Shown here: positions 1-8,384 of the stretch, piece by piece | Position numbering within the stretch: position 1 is the first letter of the stretch | Layout of the letters: each line of letters begins with the position of its first letter | Assembly: GCF_026410085.1 (NCBI RefSeq) | Contig: NZ_CP112866.1 | Span: forward strand, 2,542,001 to 2,606,000 | Source: Pseudomonas quebecensis | Lineage (GTDB): Bacteria; Pseudomonadota; Gammaproteobacteria; Pseudomonadales; Pseudomonadaceae | Length of the DNA stretch: 64,000 bases | Reading direction: 5' to 3' | The notes under the pieces: model-generated | The model's database searches: none | Told to the model about the DNA's origin: nothing | The model's input: only the letters and a program-made list of their open reading frames with translations | Translations under genes and position numbers: made by a program

Positions 1-1385
1 GCAAGGACGAGGTCAGCAGTTCGCTCAAGGAGCACGCGGAGCATTTTCGCCAGATGCTGGCGGAGAACCTCAAGCTGCCGTTGGACGAGACGCTTCGGAC
101 CAAGTTGGAAAGCACCAAGCCCGCGCTCGATACCTACATCAGCGCCGCCGAACGTATCGTCGCGCTGGCCCTGGATAACCCGGAAGCCGCTCGCGGTGAA
201 TTGGAGACGTTCAATAAGGCGTTCACTCAACTGGAAGATCAACTGGCGACGCTGAGCGAGCTGATCGAAAGCAATACCCAGCAGACCGGCGCCAGCACGC
301 AACAGACCATCCGCAACGCCAATTTCACCCTGGGCATCGTACTGCTCGCCAGCTTGTTGCTGCTCCTGGCACAAGGCCGTTGGGTGATGCTGAGCATCAT
401 GGGCCCGTTGCAGTCCGCCAGCCGGATCGCCGCCGGCATCGCGCGGGGCAACTTGAGCGAAACCATCGCCGAGCCGCGGCGCAATGACGAAGCCAGTTCA
501 CTGATCCGCAGCCTGGCGACCATGCAGCGTGACCTGCGCGGCATGATCGATGTGGTGCGCAGCAATGCCCATGGCATCACGGGCGTCACCGAGCAACTGA
601 GTCACGGTTGCCATGAAGTCGCCAACAGCAGCCAGCAACAAAGTCTAGCCGCCAGCACCATGGCCGCCGCCGCCAGCGAAATGACCGCCAGTATCGAAGA
701 AATCACCCGCCACGCCGGGCACGCACTGGACATGGCCAACCAGGCCGAGGCCCTGGCCAAGGACGGTGGGCGAGTCATACATCAAGTCGTCAGTGACATG
801 GACGGGATCGCCCGTTCCGCCCAGCAATCGGCCCAGGTGATCCGCACCCTCGACAAAGACTCCGAGGCGATCTACAGCATCATCCAGGTGATCAAAGGCA
901 TCGCCGATCAGACCAACCTGCTGGCGCTCAACGCTGCGATCGAAGCGGCGCGGGCCGGGGAGCAAGGGCGCGGTTTTGCAGTGGTGGCCGATGAAGTGCG
1001 CAGCCTGGCGGGGCGTACCAGTGCGTCGACCCAGGAAATCGCCAGCATGGTCGGGCGCATCCAGCAAAGCACGCGGGAAGCGGTTACCAGCATGGAGGAG
1101 GGCGTCGCTCAAGTGGATAAAGGCATGGCCGTCACCGCCGATGTGGAGCGCGCCATTCGCGAGATACTGCAGGCGACTCTCAACACGACGGAATTGGTGC
1201 ATGACATTTCGCGCACCATCAGTGAGCAGAGCCTGGCCAGCAATGAAATCTCCCACCAGGTGGAGATGATTGCCGGCATGTCGGAGAGCAACAGTCGAGT
1301 GATCGGCCAGACCGCGTCGACGACGGACGAGCTGTCGAACCTGGCGGGCAAACTGTCGCAGTCGGTGGACCGGTTTCAGCTATAG
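1..1385 (+). CDS. Methyl-accepting chemotaxis protein, 5' end outside the window
   Basis: The frame is open to the left edge, so the start and any first membrane segment and ligand domain lie outside. Visible are the end of a helical periplasmic-type region, a hydrophobic segment (about 318-390) rich in Leu, a HAMP linker (about 390-550) and a long methyl-accepting coiled coil. The hairpin tip at about 897-1000 carries the hallmark [20 protein letters not shown] and FAVVADEVR motifs that bind CheA and CheW. It therefore transmits a periplasmic signal to the flagellar chemotaxis kinase. The ligand cannot be deduced. It converges with the HxlR gene across a 13-bp inverted repeat. Confidence 0.95.
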   Translation, partial: KDEVSSSLKEHAEHFRQMLAENLKLPLDETLRTKLESTKPALDTYISAAERIVALALDNPEAARGELETFNKAFTQLEDQLATLSELIESNTQQTGASTQQTIRNANFTLGIVLLASLLLLLAQGRWVMLSIMGPLQSASRIAAGIARGNLSETIAEPRRNDEASSLIRSLATMQRDLRGMIDVVRSNAHGITGVTEQLSHGCHEVANSSQQQSLAASTMAAAASEMTASIEEITRHAGHALDMANQAEALAKDGGRVIHQVVSDMDGIARSAQQSAQVIRTLDKDSEAIYSIIQVIKGIADQTNLLALNAAIEAARAGEQGRGFAVVADEVRSLAGRTSASTQEIASMVGRIQQSTREAVTSMEEGVAQVDKGMAVTADVERAIREILQATLNTTELVHDISRTISEQSLASNEISHQVEMIAGMSESNSRVIGQTASTTDELSNLAGKLSQSVDRFQL

Positions 1386-1404
1386 GACCGTAACCTATTG
1401 ATAT

Positions 1405-1434
1405 AACTCAACTAAATAGTCATTTAGTTGAGTT
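1405..1434. terminator. AT-rich 13-bp perfect inverted repeat between convergent genes
   Basis: Arms AACTCAACTAAAT (1405-1417) and ATTTAGTTGAGTT (1422-1434) pair perfectly around a 4-nt AGTC loop. It lies between the end of the chemoreceptor gene and the end of the HxlR gene, so a bidirectional terminator is the simplest reading. The stem is unusually AT-rich and neither side has a strong T-run. Confidence 0.5.
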
Positions 1435-1453
1435 GGCTATCGGTGTCTTGCGC

Positions 1454-1813
1454 TCAAGAATGGGCGAGGGCGGTGGCGCGGCGCTGACTGATACGTTCCA
1501 CCGTCTGCATGTGTTCGGTGCCCCAGACACACAAGGTGCTCAGCGCGTTTGCCAGGGATTCGCCGAACGGCGTCAGGGAATATTCGACCTTGGGCGGTAT
1601 TTCCTGAAAGTCGATCCGCACGATGATCTCGTCGCGTTCCAACTCCTTGAGTTGCTGAATCAGCACTTTGTCAGTCACGCCACCGATGGCGCGGCGCAAT
1701 TCGCCGTAGCGATGGACATTTTTCGCCAGGTTGTAGAGCACCAGCGGTTTCCATTTGCCGCCGATCACGGCGAGCGCAGCCTCAAGGCCGCAGTTGAACG
1801 ACGTATTAGCCAT
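1454..1813 (-). CDS. HxlR-family transcriptional regulator
   Basis: A 119-residue winged-helix protein of the HxlR/MarR-like class. It has the family's N-terminal Cys (MANTSFNCG) and the typical GGKWKPLVLYNL helix, followed by YGELRRAIGGVTDKVL and the wing with PPKVEYSLTPFG. The ATG at 1813 is chosen because GGAGTG lies about 8 nt upstream; longer forms have no good ribosome-binding site. It is divergent from the SDR gene at 1912, the normal arrangement for an HxlR sensor and its target. Many relatives sense electrophiles or quinones through the N-terminal Cys; this one's signal is unknown. Confidence 0.9.
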   Translation of the reverse strand: MANTSFNCGLEAALAVIGGKWKPLVLYNLAKNVHRYGELRRAIGGVTDKVLIQQLKELERDEIIVRIDFQEIPPKVEYSLTPFGESLANALSTLCVWGTEHMQTVERISQRRATALAHS

Positions 1814-1831
1814 GATTCGGGCACTCCATAG

Positions 1832-1869
1832 GGTACTTACCAAAAGGTGCATACTATTCAAAAGAATAG
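1832..1869. promoter_or_regulatory. Candidate HxlR operator region between hxlR and SDR genes
   Basis: The roughly 100-nt divergent promoter region contains a perfect dyad CTATTC-AAAA-GAATAG (1854-1869) and, just to its left, an imperfect dyad around TACC-AAAA-GGT (about 1834-1853). CAAAAG occurs twice. Sites of this kind between divergent HxlR and oxidoreductase genes are usually the regulator's binding site. This is inferred from position and symmetry only. Confidence 0.4.
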
Positions 1870-1911
1870 CCCGGATCTACAGTTGTGTTTCCACACATCT
1901 GGGAGTTCACC

Positions 1912-2661
1912 ATGAGCAGGCTTAACGGCAAGATTGCGGTAATCACCGGCGGCAACAGCGGCATCGGCCTGGCAAGTGCGATTCGTTTTGCAAAGGAAGG
2001 CGCGCAGGTAGTCATCGTTGGACGCAGGCAGGAAGAGCTGGACAAGGCGCTGGGCCTGATCGGCCCGAACGCTATCGCCATCCAGGGTGATATTTCGAAA
2101 CTGGATGACCTGGAACGCATCTTCACGCAGATCAAGGCCACCAAGGGTCGGATTGATGTGTTGTTCGCCAATGCGGGCCTGGGCGATTTCGAGCCTATCG
2201 GTTCGATCACGGAAGCATCCTTCGACCGCACGTTCGGCATCAACGTCAAAGGCACACTGTTCACGGTGCAGAACGCGCTGCCACTGATGAGCGCCGGCGG
2301 CTCGGTGATCTTGACCGGTTCGACGACGGGCACCATGGGCACACAGGCATTCAGCGTCTACAGCGCAACCAAGGCCGCGCTGCGCAATTTCGCCCGGAGC
2401 TGGGCGCTGGACCTCAAAGGCACCGGCATTCGCGTCAATGTCATTTCACCCGGACCGATCTCGACACCCGGCCTGGACCTGGCATTGAGCGGCACCGGCC
2501 AGAAGGACGCGATCATCGACGACATGACCGGGCAGATTCCGCTGGGCCGCATTGGCCAGGCTGAAGAAGTTGCGGCGGCGGCATTATTCCTGGCGTCGGA
2601 CGAGAGCAGTTTCATGACCGGCAGCGAGATGTTCGTGGATGGAGGATTTGCTCAGGTTTGA
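1912..2661 (+). CDS. SDR-family NAD(P)-dependent oxidoreductase
   Basis: A 249-residue classical short-chain dehydrogenase/reductase. The Rossmann motif GGNSGIG is near residue 13, NAG follows near residue 86, and the catalytic Ser/Tyr/Lys are in TGSTTG and YSATKAA. The C-terminus has GSEMFVDGGF, typical of this family. The start is the ATG after GGGAG at 1901-1905; an upstream in-frame ATG (1885) lacks a site and would cover the promoter. Divergent from the HxlR regulator, which probably controls it. Substrate unknown; often annotated as a glucose- or 3-oxoacyl-reductase-like enzyme. Confidence 0.93.
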   Translation: MSRLNGKIAVITGGNSGIGLASAIRFAKEGAQVVIVGRRQEELDKALGLIGPNAIAIQGDISKLDDLERIFTQIKATKGRIDVLFANAGLGDFEPIGSITEASFDRTFGINVKGTLFTVQNALPLMSAGGSVILTGSTTGTMGTQAFSVYSATKAALRNFARSWALDLKGTGIRVNVISPGPISTPGLDLALSGTGQKDAIIDDMTGQIPLGRIGQAEEVAAAALFLASDESSFMTGSEMFVDGGFAQV

Positions 2662-2791
2662 CACTGCAAGGGTTTTGCCCGTTGAAATGTGACGGGCACT
2701 GCCTCTAATTATGTAACATCGTATTACGCATAATGTATATTATGTTAAATCATATATCACGCTATAGAGGCTCATCAAGCAAACCTGCCCC

Positions 2792-3154
2792 CTAACGCTT
2801 CAACGCCACCGCCATTTGCAACTGCAGGTCTTTCTGCGCAAACGGTTTATGCAACACCGGGCAATCGGCGAACTCCCCCGGCACGCCGCTGGCGCCGTAT
2901 CCGGTACTGAACAGGAACGGAATGTGTCGCTCACGCAGGACCTGGGCCACCGGAAAAACCCGTTCTCCGGCCAGGTTCACATCGAGAATCGCCAGGTCGA
3001 CCTCCAATACCTTTGCAATCTGCAGCGCTTTCGCAAGCTGGGCCACGGAGGCAACCACCGTGCAGCCCAAGTCTTCGAGCATCTCTTCGATCAACATGGC
3101 AATGGCACTCTCGTCTTCGACCAGCAGCACGCTGATTCCGGAAAACACGGTCAT
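2792..3154 (-). CDS. Single-domain (receiver-only) response regulator
   Basis: 120 residues comprising only a CheY-like receiver. The acidic pair VEDE is near residue 13, the phospho-acceptor Asp is in LAILDVNLAGE near residue 57, the conserved Thr/Ser is in LFSTGYG, and Lys is in LHKPF. There is no output domain, so it acts by protein contact or as a phosphate sink. Its ATG overlaps the stop of the upstream histidine kinase by 4 nt (ATGA), so the two are translated together and the kinase is its natural partner. Confidence 0.93.
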   Translation of the reverse strand: MTVFSGISVLLVEDESAIAMLIEEMLEDLGCTVVASVAQLAKALQIAKVLEVDLAILDVNLAGERVFPVAQVLRERHIPFLFSTGYGASGVPGEFADCPVLHKPFAQKDLQLQMAVALKR

Positions 3155-5334
3155 GGTTTAGCCTCGGCAACCCTAAAGGAAAAGCGGCAGCGCACGCCCT
3201 CAGGGGCGAAGTCGAGTTCAAAAGAACCACCTAAATCGCGTTCGATGCAGCGCTTCATCAGGCGAGAGCCCAGGCCTTCACGTTCCGGCGTGGCGACTGA
3301 GGGGCCGTTCTGTTCGCGCCAGTCCACGGTCAGCAGCGCGCCACTCGGTTGCGCTTGAATGCTCCAGCGCACTGACAGTGTTCCCGTCTCGGTGGACATT
3401 GCGCCGTATTTAAGCGCGTTGATCGCCAGTTCGTTGAGGGTCATGGTTAAGTTCAGGGCGACACGGGTATCAACGTGGATGGCATCGCCGGCGATCAGGA
3501 CGCGCTCGGGCTCCTGGCCCAATACTGGCATTAGTACGTCATGGGCCAGCGCGCTGAGCGGAGTCAGGCCCCAATGCTGCTTCGTCAGCAGGTCGTGGGC
3601 CCGCGACAATGCCAGCAGCCGGGCTTCGAACCGCGTGTACCCTTCCCTGGCATCCTGCGCATTGCGTGCAGTCTGGGCCGCCAGGGACTGGACCGTGGCC
3701 AGGGTGTTCTTGACCCGGTGATTGAGCTCATCAATCAGGGTTTTCTGGCGCTCTTGCGCCTGTTTCCGTTCGCTGATATCCACCAGCATATTGATAGCGC
3801 CGATCAGGTTTCCGTCCGCATCGTGCAGAGGGGTTGGATAAGGCGCAAACGGCACGCGGCTGCCATCCGGCCGCTCCGCAATGGCCTCCACGCCGCGTAT
3901 GGGCCGGTTTTCCTTGAGTGCCACGGCCATCGGGCATTGGTCGTGAGGCAGATAGGTGCCGTCGGTATTGAATAATTTCCAGGTGACGCACCAAAGGTCG
4001 CCCAGTTGCGGCGTGCGCCCCGACAACTCGACGGCCGCGCGGTTATAGAAGGTAATGCGCCCTTCGGCGTCGGTGGTATAGACAGCCGCCGGCAACGCCT
4101 CCAGCAGATTGCGCATGTGCCGCTCGCTGTCACGTATCCGATTCTCCATCTCGCGGGTGAGCGTGACGTCCTGGACAACCCGCACGCCATAGCGGAACCT
4201 GCCATCCGGTGCTCTTACCGACGAGCTGTAGACATCCAGATAAAGCGGCTGGCCATCGAGCTTAACGGCCCGCTTGCGCAACACGTAGTGGTCCAGTTCC
4301 CCCGCCACCTGGCGTGCATATAAAGCCGCGTCCTGCTCCACACTGTCAGGGTGGGTATAGTCCAGAAAGGTCATCGCCAGCAGTTGCTCGCGAGTTCGAC
4401 CGAGCATGTTGCACAACGCGTCGTTGACCCGCAGCAGGCGGCCGCCCTCTCCCGCTTCGGCAATGCCGATGGTGGCCGCCTCGTAAGTCGCCGCCAACCG
4501 GTCATCACTCTCCTGACGCTCGGTTTCGGCGTGATACACACGGGTAACGTCAATGGTGAAGCAACGGGTATTGAAGAATTTCCCCTCCTCAAATCGCCCG
4601 TTGGAGGTAATCGCGACATGTTTGATGCTGCCGTCCTTGGCCCTCAGACGCGCCGGGTAACTGTTCAGGCAATCACCACTGCCAAGCTTGTTGAGGATGT
4701 CGCCGATGACGGGCTCATCCACATGGAATTCGGTGATGTGGCGACCGATGTATTCCTCCGCTGAGTAGCCCAGCAGCGCCAACTCCGCTTTGTTGGCGCG
4801 CAGGATAACGCCCTCGCCGCTGACAATATGAAGGCCAACGGCACTGTTTTCGAAAAAGTCTTCAAGGTCGGCGCTTTTGCGCCGCAGTTCTTCGGCTAAT
4901 GCGTGGTGCGCCGACACGTCCTGAAAGCAATTGATTGCGCCCTGGATATGGCCATGCCCGTCTCGCAGCGTGCGAATGCTCATGAGTGCTACGAATCGCG
5001 AACCGCCCGGGCGCTCAATCAAGACTTCCTGATTGCGCGCACACAAGCCCGCGCTGAGCGTTGAAGCCATCGGGCACTCGTCAACCGCCAACGGCATGCC
5101 GCTGGTGGTGTAAAGCCGATACGAGCCGCAGAAGCGGTCTCCCTGTTCACCCAGAACAGGCGTTCTCCCCCACAGAGTGGCCGCCTCGCTGTTGAACCTG
5201 ACGAGCCAACCATCGCGGTCACAGAGGTAAATAGCCCCCGGAATGGCATCGAGCGAGCGTGTCCCCATCGCGAGGAGGCTGTCGTACTCGCTGGGTTCGC
5301 AAGTGTCTGCGGGGAACTCGTCGACCTTCAACAT
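3151..5334 (-). CDS. Multi-PAS HWE/HisKA_2-type sensor histidine kinase
   Basis: 727 residues, with no membrane segment and so probably cytoplasmic. About four PAS/PAC units fill residues 20-525, then a HisKA_2/HWE dimerisation helix (ELNHRVKNTLATVQ, His near 538) and an HWE-type ATPase domain with NELAINALKYGA, DWREQNGP (the W-x-E motif) and GLGSRLMK. The first and last PAS units share a similar stretch ending in (D/H)xCPMA, suggesting internal duplication. ATG at 5334 follows GAGGATCA. In many bacteria HWE kinases answer light, redox or general stress; no flavin-binding LOV motif was recognised here. It overlaps the receiver gene downstream. Confidence 0.92.
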   Translation of the reverse strand: MLKVDEFPADTCEPSEYDSLLAMGTRSLDAIPGAIYLCDRDGWLVRFNSEAATLWGRTPVLGEQGDRFCGSYRLYTTSGMPLAVDECPMASTLSAGLCARNQEVLIERPGGSRFVALMSIRTLRDGHGHIQGAINCFQDVSAHHALAEELRRKSADLEDFFENSAVGLHIVSGEGVILRANKAELALLGYSAEEYIGRHITEFHVDEPVIGDILNKLGSGDCLNSYPARLRAKDGSIKHVAITSNGRFEEGKFFNTRCFTIDVTRVYHAETERQESDDRLAATYEAATIGIAEAGEGGRLLRVNDALCNMLGRTREQLLAMTFLDYTHPDSVEQDAALYARQVAGELDHYVLRKRAVKLDGQPLYLDVYSSSVRAPDGRFRYGVRVVQDVTLTREMENRIRDSERHMRNLLEALPAAVYTTDAEGRITFYNRAAVELSGRTPQLGDLWCVTWKLFNTDGTYLPHDQCPMAVALKENRPIRGVEAIAERPDGSRVPFAPYPTPLHDADGNLIGAINMLVDISERKQAQERQKTLIDELNHRVKNTLATVQSLAAQTARNAQDAREGYTRFEARLLALSRAHDLLTKQHWGLTPLSALAHDVLMPVLGQEPERVLIAGDAIHVDTRVALNLTMTLNELAINALKYGAMSTETGTLSVRWSIQAQPSGALLTVDWREQNGPSVATPEREGLGSRLMKRCIERDLGGSFELDFAPEGVRCRFSFRVAEAKP

Positions 5335-5699
5335 GCTTGATCCTCAATGCACCTGTATTGAAACGCTTCGGGTGTCACCGCCATTGGCGCTCCACGGAGT
5401 GTATGTCCTGGAACGGCATGCCTTGGATTAATTTCATTTTTCTGAGGCTAACAGACACTGGATCGCTATGGGTTGCGTTAGTTAAGTAAAGCTTAGTGGC
5501 GCGAGCTGTATCGCACGCATCCTTTCAAGCTTGAGGATTACGGGTCAGCATGGCGGTAAATACTAATAGTGCGCATGATTGCGCGCTTCCCTGCGCCTCT
5601 GCCCCGCCCGGTACCTTTCATCCAGCCGCAACTCAATACAGTTGAACCTCGAACGGCCTGCATTTTTCTATCGAAAACACACCGATGGAGGACCGCATC
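5335..5699. other. 365-nt divergent intergenic region, candidate promoters
   Basis: No convincing gene. It separates the kinase (leftward) from the SRPBCC gene (rightward). Close to the latter is GAACCT (5644-5649), 17 nt, then TCTA (5667-5670), resembling an AlgU/RpoE-type envelope-stress promoter (GAACTT, 16-17 nt, TCTGA) with mismatches. Otherwise only AT-rich patches around 5430-5490 stand out. Confidence 0.3.
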
Positions 5700-6533
5700 A
5701 TGGCAGACGATCCGCTCATAGCGACTCACACACACCGGGACATCGACCAACGCGGTGCGATGAACACGGTCGAACGCGCGCTCTCGTTCACGACCGGCGC
5801 CGCGCTACTGTTTCATGGCTGGCGCACGGGAGGCTTGCCCGGCGTTCTGGAGGCCGCGGCGGGTGCCTATGGCGTCTATCGCGGCGCCGTCGGTCATTGC
5901 GCGCTCAAGCAGGCGTTGACGCCAACTCCCCTGGAGCAGCAATGGAGCGCCGAACATCACTGGCCGATCAGCGCGGCGATTACGCGCAGCATTACCATCA
6001 ATCGACCGCTGGATGACATTCGCCGGTTTATCAGCGGCCCCGAAAATCTCGGGCCGCTGCTGCGTTGGATCGACAGCGTCGAGTTGATAGCCCCCGGCAC
6101 CACGCGCTGGACGATCCGCGCGCCTGGCGGTCGACGCCTGCACTGGACACTGGTCCAGACCGAAACCGCCCAGACCGATAAGCTGCACTGGAAGACTTCC
6201 GGAACCGCCCTTTGGGAGCACGACGTCACAGTTTCGCTGACACCCGCGCCCGCGGGCCGAGGCACTCAAGTCAAGGCTATCGTCGTTTGCAAGCCGACCA
6301 TGGGGCGCGTGGGCTATGGCCTGGCGCGCGCATTCAGCATGTTCAGCGACAAGGCATTGCTCAATGCCCTGCAGGCGCTAAAGCAGCAGCTGGAAACCGG
6401 CGAGGTCAGTACTAACCGGCTGCGCCCCCAGGACGACGATGTTTTCTTTTATGTGCACGGCAGCACCGAGCAGGTGGCCACCGATCACGCGACGGTGAAA
6501 ACCGGCGTGGCAATCGAAGGAGGGATTCACTGA
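5700..6533 (+). CDS. SRPBCC-domain membrane-anchored protein
   Basis: 277 residues. The N-terminus resembles the YgaP-type short membrane domain (VERALSFTTGAALLFHGW, then a Gly/Ala-rich segment ending RGAVGHCAL), followed from about residue 95 by a START/SRPBCC-type 'cyclase/dehydrase' fold (ITINRPLDDIRRFISGPENL) that would hold a hydrophobic ligand. The ATG at 5700 is preferred because GGAGG at 5687-5691 sits 8 nt upstream; the ATG at 5685 overlaps that site. Its stop overlaps the dehydrogenase start (TGATG), so the two are translationally coupled. Ligand unknown. Confidence 0.88.
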   Translation: MADDPLIATHTHRDIDQRGAMNTVERALSFTTGAALLFHGWRTGGLPGVLEAAAGAYGVYRGAVGHCALKQALTPTPLEQQWSAEHHWPISAAITRSITINRPLDDIRRFISGPENLGPLLRWIDSVELIAPGTTRWTIRAPGGRRLHWTLVQTETAQTDKLHWKTSGTALWEHDVTVSLTPAPAGRGTQVKAIVVCKPTMGRVGYGLARAFSMFSDKALLNALQALKQQLETGEVSTNRLRPQDDDVFFYVHGSTEQVATDHATVKTGVAIEGGIH

Positions 6534-7702
6534 TGCGCGCACTGACTTGGCAAGGCCCGAACAAACTGCAGATCGACAACGTCCCCGATCCGTCGATCCT
6601 CAACCCGCGCGATGCGATCATTCGCGTCACCCTGTCGTCCGTGTGCGGCTCCGACCTGCACCTGCTCGGCGGCTACGTTCCGGCGATGAAACCGGGCGAT
6701 ATCATCGGTCATGAATTCATGGGCGAAATCGTCGAGGTGGGCCCGGGCGTCACTGGCCTGCGCAAGGGTGACAAGGTCATCACCATCTCCATCATCGGCT
6801 GCGGCAACTGCGAGCCGTGCCAGCGCAGCGATTTCTCCTGCTGCGACAACTCCAACCCCAACCCCTCGGCCACCGACCTGATGTACGGCCAGCCGTGCTG
6901 CGGCATCATCGGTTACAGCCATGCCTTCGGCGGTTATCCCGGCAGCCATGCCACTTACATCCGGGTGCCGTTCGCCGACGTCAACCTGTTCAAGGTGCCC
7001 GAGGGCGTCAGCGACGAACAGGCCGTATTCGTTTCCGACGCTGCGCCGACCGGCTATTTCGCCGCCGACAATGCCGGCATCCAGCCAGGCGATACCGTCG
7101 CTGTCTGGGGCTGTGGCGGCGTCGGCCAGATGGCCATCTGCAGCGCCTATCTGTTGGGCGCTGAACGGGTGATCGCCATCGACCGTTTCCCGGATCGCCT
7201 GCGTTTGGCCCAGGAGCACGGCAAGGCCGTCACGATCAATTACGAAAAGACCAACGTGCATGAAGCACTGCTGGAACTCACCGGCGGGCGCGGTCCGGAT
7301 CGTTGCATCGATTGCGTTGGCATGGAGGCGCACGGTACCGAGATCGACTACGCATATGACAAGGCCAAGCAGATGCTCAGGCTGCACACCGAGCGAGGCA
7401 CGGTGCTCAGACAAGCGATTCGCGCCTGCCGCAAAGGCGGCACGGTGTCGGTGGTGGGTGTCTACGGCGGCTTGCTCGACAAATTCCCGATGGGCGCCAT
7501 CGTCAACAAGGCGCTGACGTTGAAATCGGGCCAGCAGCCGGGCCAGCGCTACGCGCCAACCCTGTTCGAACACATACAGAAAGGCGAGCTGGATCCGTCC
7601 TATCTGCTTACGCACCCCATGAGCCTGGAAGACGGCGCGCAAGGCTATCAATGGTTCAAGGAAAAGACCGATCAGTGCCTGCGTGCAGTGTTCAAGCCTT
7701 GA
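6533..7702 (+). CDS. Zinc-dependent alcohol dehydrogenase (formaldehyde dehydrogenase-like MDR)
   Basis: 389 residues, medium-chain dehydrogenase. Catalytic zinc ligands are C38, H60 and E61 (VCGSDLH, GHEFMG). The structural zinc site is C90, C93, C96 and C104. The NAD(P) fold shows VAVWGCGGVGQMA. An inserted segment (HAFGGYPGSHATYIRVP) is typical of the glutathione-independent formaldehyde dehydrogenase-like subgroup. It overlaps the SRPBCC gene by one base. A strong hairpin follows its stop. Whether it oxidises formaldehyde, another aldehyde or an alcohol cannot be read from the sequence. Confidence 0.93.
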   Translation: MRALTWQGPNKLQIDNVPDPSILNPRDAIIRVTLSSVCGSDLHLLGGYVPAMKPGDIIGHEFMGEIVEVGPGVTGLRKGDKVITISIIGCGNCEPCQRSDFSCCDNSNPNPSATDLMYGQPCCGIIGYSHAFGGYPGSHATYIRVPFADVNLFKVPEGVSDEQAVFVSDAAPTGYFAADNAGIQPGDTVAVWGCGGVGQMAICSAYLLGAERVIAIDRFPDRLRLAQEHGKAVTINYEKTNVHEALLELTGGRGPDRCIDCVGMEAHGTEIDYAYDKAKQMLRLHTERGTVLRQAIRACRKGGTVSVVGVYGGLLDKFPMGAIVNKALTLKSGQQPGQRYAPTLFEHIQKGELDPSYLLTHPMSLEDGAQGYQWFKEKTDQCLRAVFKP

Positions 7703-7705
7703 CGC

Positions 7706-7748
7706 GTAACGGCCGGGGCGCAGGCGACCGCCGCCTGCGCCCGGTTAT
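7706..7748. terminator. Strong GC-rich terminator hairpin after the alcohol dehydrogenase gene
   Basis: GGGCGCAGGCG (7716-7726) and CGCCTGCGCCC (7732-7742) form an 11-bp perfect stem around ACCGC, and flanking CCGG/CCGG and TAA/TTA bases can extend it with a small bulge. It separates convergent genes (dehydrogenase and the minus-strand gene at 7757), so it can serve both strands. No long T-run. Confidence 0.65.
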
Positions 7749-7756
7749 GCGCAGCC

Positions 7757-8071
7757 CTACTCGTCGGCATGAACGTGGGCATCGGCACACGGCAACCGAC
7801 CTGACTCGCCGCCGGCAATGCGTTCGGCCTGGTCGATACCGCGCTTGAGTGCATCGTCAATCGCCCATTCGCTGCCGGGCAGCCGTTTTATCCGCTCCTG
7901 CACCGCTTCGCCGGTGGCCGTGTAGACACTGATAAACACCTCGATATCCCCCGTCTGCGCTTCCCGCGCGCGAACGTCGATGTGACAGCCGTTTTCTACT
8001 TCCTGACTGAAGCACGTCTCGGCCCGGTCCTGGGCCGCCCAGGTTTTATAAGTCTCGCCACGAATAAACAT
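7757..8071 (-). CDS. Small hypothetical protein
   Basis: 104 residues starting MFIRGETYKTWAAQD, with GGGAGA about 8 nt upstream of the ATG at 8071; an upstream in-frame extension has no site. Soluble, mixed charge, no signal peptide or membrane helix. The C-terminus holds a His/Asp-rich tail (CADAHVHADE) that might bind metal. The central part (DIEVFISVYTATGEAV) could be a small alpha/beta domain. No family is recognised with certainty. It lies inside the stress/respiration block and is transcribed toward the dehydrogenase. Confidence 0.7.
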   Translation of the reverse strand: MFIRGETYKTWAAQDRAETCFSQEVENGCHIDVRAREAQTGDIEVFISVYTATGEAVQERIKRLPGSEWAIDDALKRGIDQAERIAGGESGRLPCADAHVHADE

Positions 8072-8384
8072 GTCGTTCTCCCGCACTGAATGCCCACCCG
8101 AAGACCCGAATATCGGCTGGAGGGCCCGGTATTTATTGAGGGCCACTTGAGCATAGCCCGGCCCAGGCGCCCCGCCGTTTCGCTCGTTCAACCGTTCGTC
8201 AGCTTGCGTAACATTTTGTTAAACCAACGTGGGAGCCCTTATTCAAAAAAATCGAGGCCGACGCTAATGGCCTCTCTTGCGTCGCCGACCGCTGGCGGCG
8301 ACGGCATTTTGCTCGCGTGGTTTTCAACTTGGCACGCCGTAGTGCTCGCATCACACAAGGATCGGCGTCAGTAAAGGAGCATGT
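8072..8384. other. 313-nt intergenic region ahead of cyoA with a GC hairpin
   Basis: No gene supported. A perfect 8-bp hairpin CGTCGCCG-(8 nt)-CGGCGACG spans 8280-8303 and is followed by GCATTTTG, about 80 nt before the cyoA start. It could be a leader hairpin or attenuator of the cyo operon. An AT-rich patch around 8205-8255 may hold the promoter. An open frame at 8090-8374 has no ribosome-binding site and was not accepted. Confidence 0.45.

Noticed and set aside
8090..8374. 94-codon plus-strand frame before cyoA
   Set aside because: No ribosome-binding site, Arg/Ser-rich composition, and overlap with the likely leader of the cyo operon.
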